Source: Gordius sp. MW1 (taxonomy: Eukaryota > Nematomorpha > Gordioida > Gordea > Gordiidae). From it: DNA of 64,000 nt. The notes below the pieces were generated by a model. That model was given only the letters and a program-made list of their open reading frames with translations. It searched no databases and was not told where the DNA came from. This document shows, piece by piece, positions 62,501 to 64,000 of this stretch (its first letter is position 1; every line of letters starts with the position of its first letter). Location of the stretch: NCBI GenBank assembly GCA_964036665.1, contig OZ038532.1, forward strand, positions 9,610,001 through 9,674,000, in the 5' to 3' direction. Position numbers and translations under genes: made by a program.

Positions 62501-63825
62501 TAATAAATAGGAAAATTGGACATTGGTCTTACTCGCTCAGGATGAAAGACTCTGATGAAAAGAAACCTTACTACTAGGGTACACCAATTACTCGATATAC
62601 AATAAGTTTGAGACTTACTGTATAACTATTGTATTTTCTAATGTTATATACCAAAATTTTCGTTTTAATTTATAAATTAATCTAGAGAAACTAATTAAAT
62701 CAAAATTTTAACAACAAAGGGCAGCCACGAGATACAAAATGCACATTTGATGATGAATGCTTGAGTGGTAGGTGCCACAATAAGGCCTGCGAATGTAACG
62801 AATATTTTAGAGCGGAAGGCGGATCCTGCATCCCAAGTACAATATAAGATGAATTGGTCTACCTAAAACTAAAAATGAAAGGTATAAAGATTACATGATC
62901 TACAATCAGAACTTATATAAAACGTAGATCCTTAAAGAATAAAGTACACACCTAAAATATATTTTAAAGGTTGAGTGTAATATCTTATTAACATCAACCA
63001 TACAACAAGCTCCAAACAGTTGATTATTGGTGGGCTAAATAGTTTTTATCCTAATTTAAAATTAAATATTACTGTAGATCTCAATAGTAGAATTTTATTG
63101 TGGGCAAATGCAAAATTTACATTTTATAGTAACTAACTTTTTCATGATGGTGATTTCCTTTATTTGTGACATAATAAAAATACTATTCTTATGATATCAA
63201 TGATAAATTACTTTACTTTAGATATTATAACATTTTTTAAAATCCAAATTAACATTGATATTCTATAAAATCTATATAATCTGTATTTTAAATGCAGAAG
63301 AGAGGCAAATGAGACCTTGCATGAATAATCAAGATTGTTTAAGCGGCTATTGCAAGCATGGAACTTGTTATTGCTCACAGGGTCTAAAACTCATCTTAGA
63401 TTATTGTGTACCAGGTACTAATACTTATTTGTCATTTTAAATATAAAATTATAAAAAGGCTGCTAGACTGCAACAATCAAAATTATATGATAATTAATAA
63501 ATTTAACATTCCTGTACATTCGCGTCCTTTTTTTAGTTGTTGCTAGCCGCTAAGATTTTATTATTTAATTTTGCAAAGCAGCCCTTAATTTAACTACTTA
63601 ATTTTAATAACCCCTTTAAAGATTTTGTCGTGTGTCAATTTTTATCATTTGTTATGATATTTAATAGAAAAACTATATGGTCTTCAATGTAATGATGACG
63701 TCGATTGTCCCTTTATGGAATGTAAAAACAAAACTTGCTCTTGTTTTACTAATTACCACTACGACGATAGTCACAAGGTTTGTTGGCCGAATTCTTCTAA
63801 AGAAGCAACCTACAAATTAATATAA
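50486..63825 (+). CDS. Secreted CTLD plus nine EB-like modules, copy 2
   Basis: Thirteen exons: 50486-50552, 50630-50817, 50979-51130, 51557-51684, 57474-57602, 59505-59630, 59773-59886, 60013-60129, 60190-60306, 60466-60582, 62720-62836, 63298-63414 and 63668-63825. Spliced length is 1647 bases, one open frame of 548 residues ending TAA. Domain order, intron positions and phases equal those of copy 1, which lies 4.6 kb upstream on the same strand, so the pair arose by tandem duplication of a complete gene. Module-by-module pairing is collinear; module 3 differs by eye at about 11 of 38 residues. Introns contain two tandem RTE copies and a third RTE. No exon carries a frameshift or stop, which argues for selection. 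Ligand unknown. Confidence 0.85.
50630..51684 (+). CDS. Copy 2 exons 2-4, C-type lectin-like domain
   Basis: Exon 2 has CVLICPPGWIYLKELGECWH and HADNYCRTL. Exon 3 has NVWVYIYRNTDDKLYFDAYK and RCNEGYHCSPIQ. Exon 4 has WGPGQPRQKHWEDCVRY, YCG and PLCMKEHC. All cysteines of copy 1 are kept. The loop that is GEPSNN in copy 1 is GQPRQK here, so the sugar-binding-type residues are lost. Exon lengths are 188, 152 and 128 bases, the same as copy 1. These three exons are compact (about 1.05 kb), whereas copy 1 needs 3.6 kb because of its RTE. Confidence 0.85.
51685..51905 (+). other. Open read-through after the copy 2 CTLD
   Basis: If the donor after exon 4 is not used, the frame stays open for 73 more codons (KRQNKLCEIKS..., KTSCFQKHISLDESGKRCFA..., AEYISS) and stops at 51905, with AATAAA at 51916-51921. 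This could make a CTLD-only secreted isoform by intronic polyadenylation. The tail is basic with three cysteines. Copy 1 has the same option with a shorter tail. AT-rich DNA yields AATAAA often, so this stays a hypothesis. Confidence 0.3.
51990..52190 (+). mobile_element. Truncated left end of the 35.5-kb hAT family
   Basis: The blocks ggcccaggcccactcaagag, ccttcaagggaaaaatcttt, ggccccctggccc and aattaagaaacaatat match 35545-35720 in order. The terminal repeat itself is missing and the other end has been replaced by the interspersed repeat that starts at 52190. Confidence 0.6.
52190..52690 (+). mobile_element. Interspersed repeat with Helitron-like hairpin
   Basis: The first 250 bases are the inverse of 1-257. 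They run into aaaactactggaccgatttg (52500) and its imperfect inverse aatcagtccggtagttttcc (52582), a stem of about 30 bp, then a TATATA-rich tail. Such 'contact-the-target' phrases and hairpins are common near ends of insect Helitron relatives. The classification is inference. Confidence 0.45.
53060..54330 (+). mobile_element. RTE-type LINE, 5' part (endonuclease and linker)
   Basis: The decayed plus strand shows AP-endonuclease blocks of RTE elements in order: LEEGYKDFYSVSP..RRNGVG, IVLSEAFTEKVVEVKRVQIG (53290-53400), then the SQIDYLL-equivalent and a linker (YTEMANKLDLRGGKKLMYKL near 54150-54200). The reverse transcriptase does not follow. Instead a second element begins at about 54.4 kb in its own endonuclease end. 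Confidence 0.75.
54360..56560 (+). mobile_element. RTE-type LINE, second copy with reverse transcriptase
   Basis: It starts within the endonuclease C-terminus (VSQAYDKINCYL near 54430) and goes on to linker (KLIHKVARISEKK near 54970) and RT. RT blocks are KANGPYGIPIK near 55195, PFFKGKGDPQDCGN..GI near 55310, the 'EKAYDT'-type block near 55545, ADD near 55815 and the C-terminal SETW-x-L block near 56150. There are many frameshifts. Two partial RTE copies head to tail suggest unequal exchange or independent insertions at one site. Confidence 0.78.
56561..57473. other. Intron of copy 2, AT-rich
   Basis: Nothing beyond AT-rich sequence is recognised between the RTE and module 1 of copy 2. Confidence 0.35.
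57474..63825 (+). CDS. Copy 2 exons 5-13, nine EB-like modules
   Basis: The nine exons carry the same cysteine spacing series as in copy 1. Examples are module 3 CKMNEQCLTGQCWQGFCGC, module 4 CETTASCEKGQCINFICQC and module 8 CMNNQDCLSGYCKHGTCYC. Modules 4-8 are each 117 bases; modules 1 and 2 are 129 and 126. Module 1 shows CTQICTC where copy 1 has CLANKCVC: the x4 spacing before the C-x-C pair is kept in copy 1 but altered to x3 here. The final exon ends WPNSSKEATYKLI and TAA at 63823. Modules 3-6 are clustered within 0.81 kb; modules 6 and 7 are separated by an RTE. Confidence 0.82.
57603..59504. other. Copy 2 intron with an unidentified open stretch
   Basis: Between modules 1 and 2 lies 1.9 kb. 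Plus-strand frames at 58383-58649 and 58692-58874 are open and less AT-rich than the surroundings (LHPVYQWMIKQLTYNLDQLV..., LDSLRVHWGPSKRKGIY...). They look like pieces of a degraded transposon protein, but I cannot name the family. A G-run lies at 57797. Confidence 0.35.
60850..62640 (+). mobile_element. Decayed RTE-type LINE in copy 2 intron
   Basis: The plus strand shows linker and RT blocks with many frameshifts: AYTNMAIKLDGAK near 61300, an RT start near 61480-61560, and VTCEKMTPLWLRSKNFKFIV with VLICGSETWAL near 62150-62260, the RTE C-terminal 'SETWAL' box. It separates modules 6 and 7 of copy 2 in sense orientation. Confidence 0.72.
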
Positions 63826-64000
63826 AAATATAATTTTTAAAACTTTGTAATTATTGTATTTTATTTATGATGTAACGCTGAAAAAATTGATAAACTTATA
63901 TATATTGTGCAACAATCTTATTTAGATTTTATTTTTTAATACAGGTATGATCAATTCATTAATCATTTTTGTTTATATATATCAAAAATTATTTGAAGGC

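Overview
The window is AT-rich, intron-rich animal DNA, most likely from an arthropod. GT-AG introns, a dipeptidyl-peptidase gene cut into small exons, EB-type cysteine modules and a heavy load of RTE, Ty3/gypsy, Helitron and hAT elements support this. The species cannot be fixed from the sequence. I saw no bacterial operon, CRISPR array, rRNA or tRNA gene.

Layout. (1) 1-4.9 kb is repeats: an interspersed repeat, a Helitron/Helentron-like element interrupted by an insert with two opposed arrays of a 'ctaagta' motif, G-tract MITEs and a pogo-like MITE. (2) 5.56-9.60 kb, plus strand, holds the last six exons of a DPP8/9-type S9B serine peptidase, with the whole catalytic triad; its N-terminal propeller exons lie to the left. 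(3) 9.9-21.5 kb is a nested transposon cluster. Helitron fragments lie at both ends, two Ty3/gypsy polyproteins lie in the centre, and the cluster is bounded by inverted arms of about 1.6 kb, one of which carries an insert with a tandem exon array. (4) 22.5-29.7 kb carries a retroelement endonuclease-like fragment, two degraded 'CGGGTCGGGC' elements, a deleted hAT and a two-exon fragment resembling a fibronectin type III domain. (5) 29.95-45.92 kb and 50.49-63.83 kb hold two tandem, same-strand paralogues. Each has 13 exons and stays open throughout when spliced as given: a signal peptide, a C-type lectin-like domain (CTLD) on three exons, then nine six-cysteine EB-like modules, each on its own phase-1 exon. 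Predicted products are 554 and 548 residues. Their introns are packed with different decayed elements, including a hAT copy with a perfect 8-bp target duplication.

The paralogue pair is the most interesting content. Both genes look functional, secreted and disulfide-rich. A lectin-like head on a rod of nine EB-like modules is an arrangement I do not recognise from a named family. Both copies also carry an open read-through past the CTLD with an AATAAA close by, which could give a CTLD-only isoform. All calls come from reading the sequence by eye; no database search was run.
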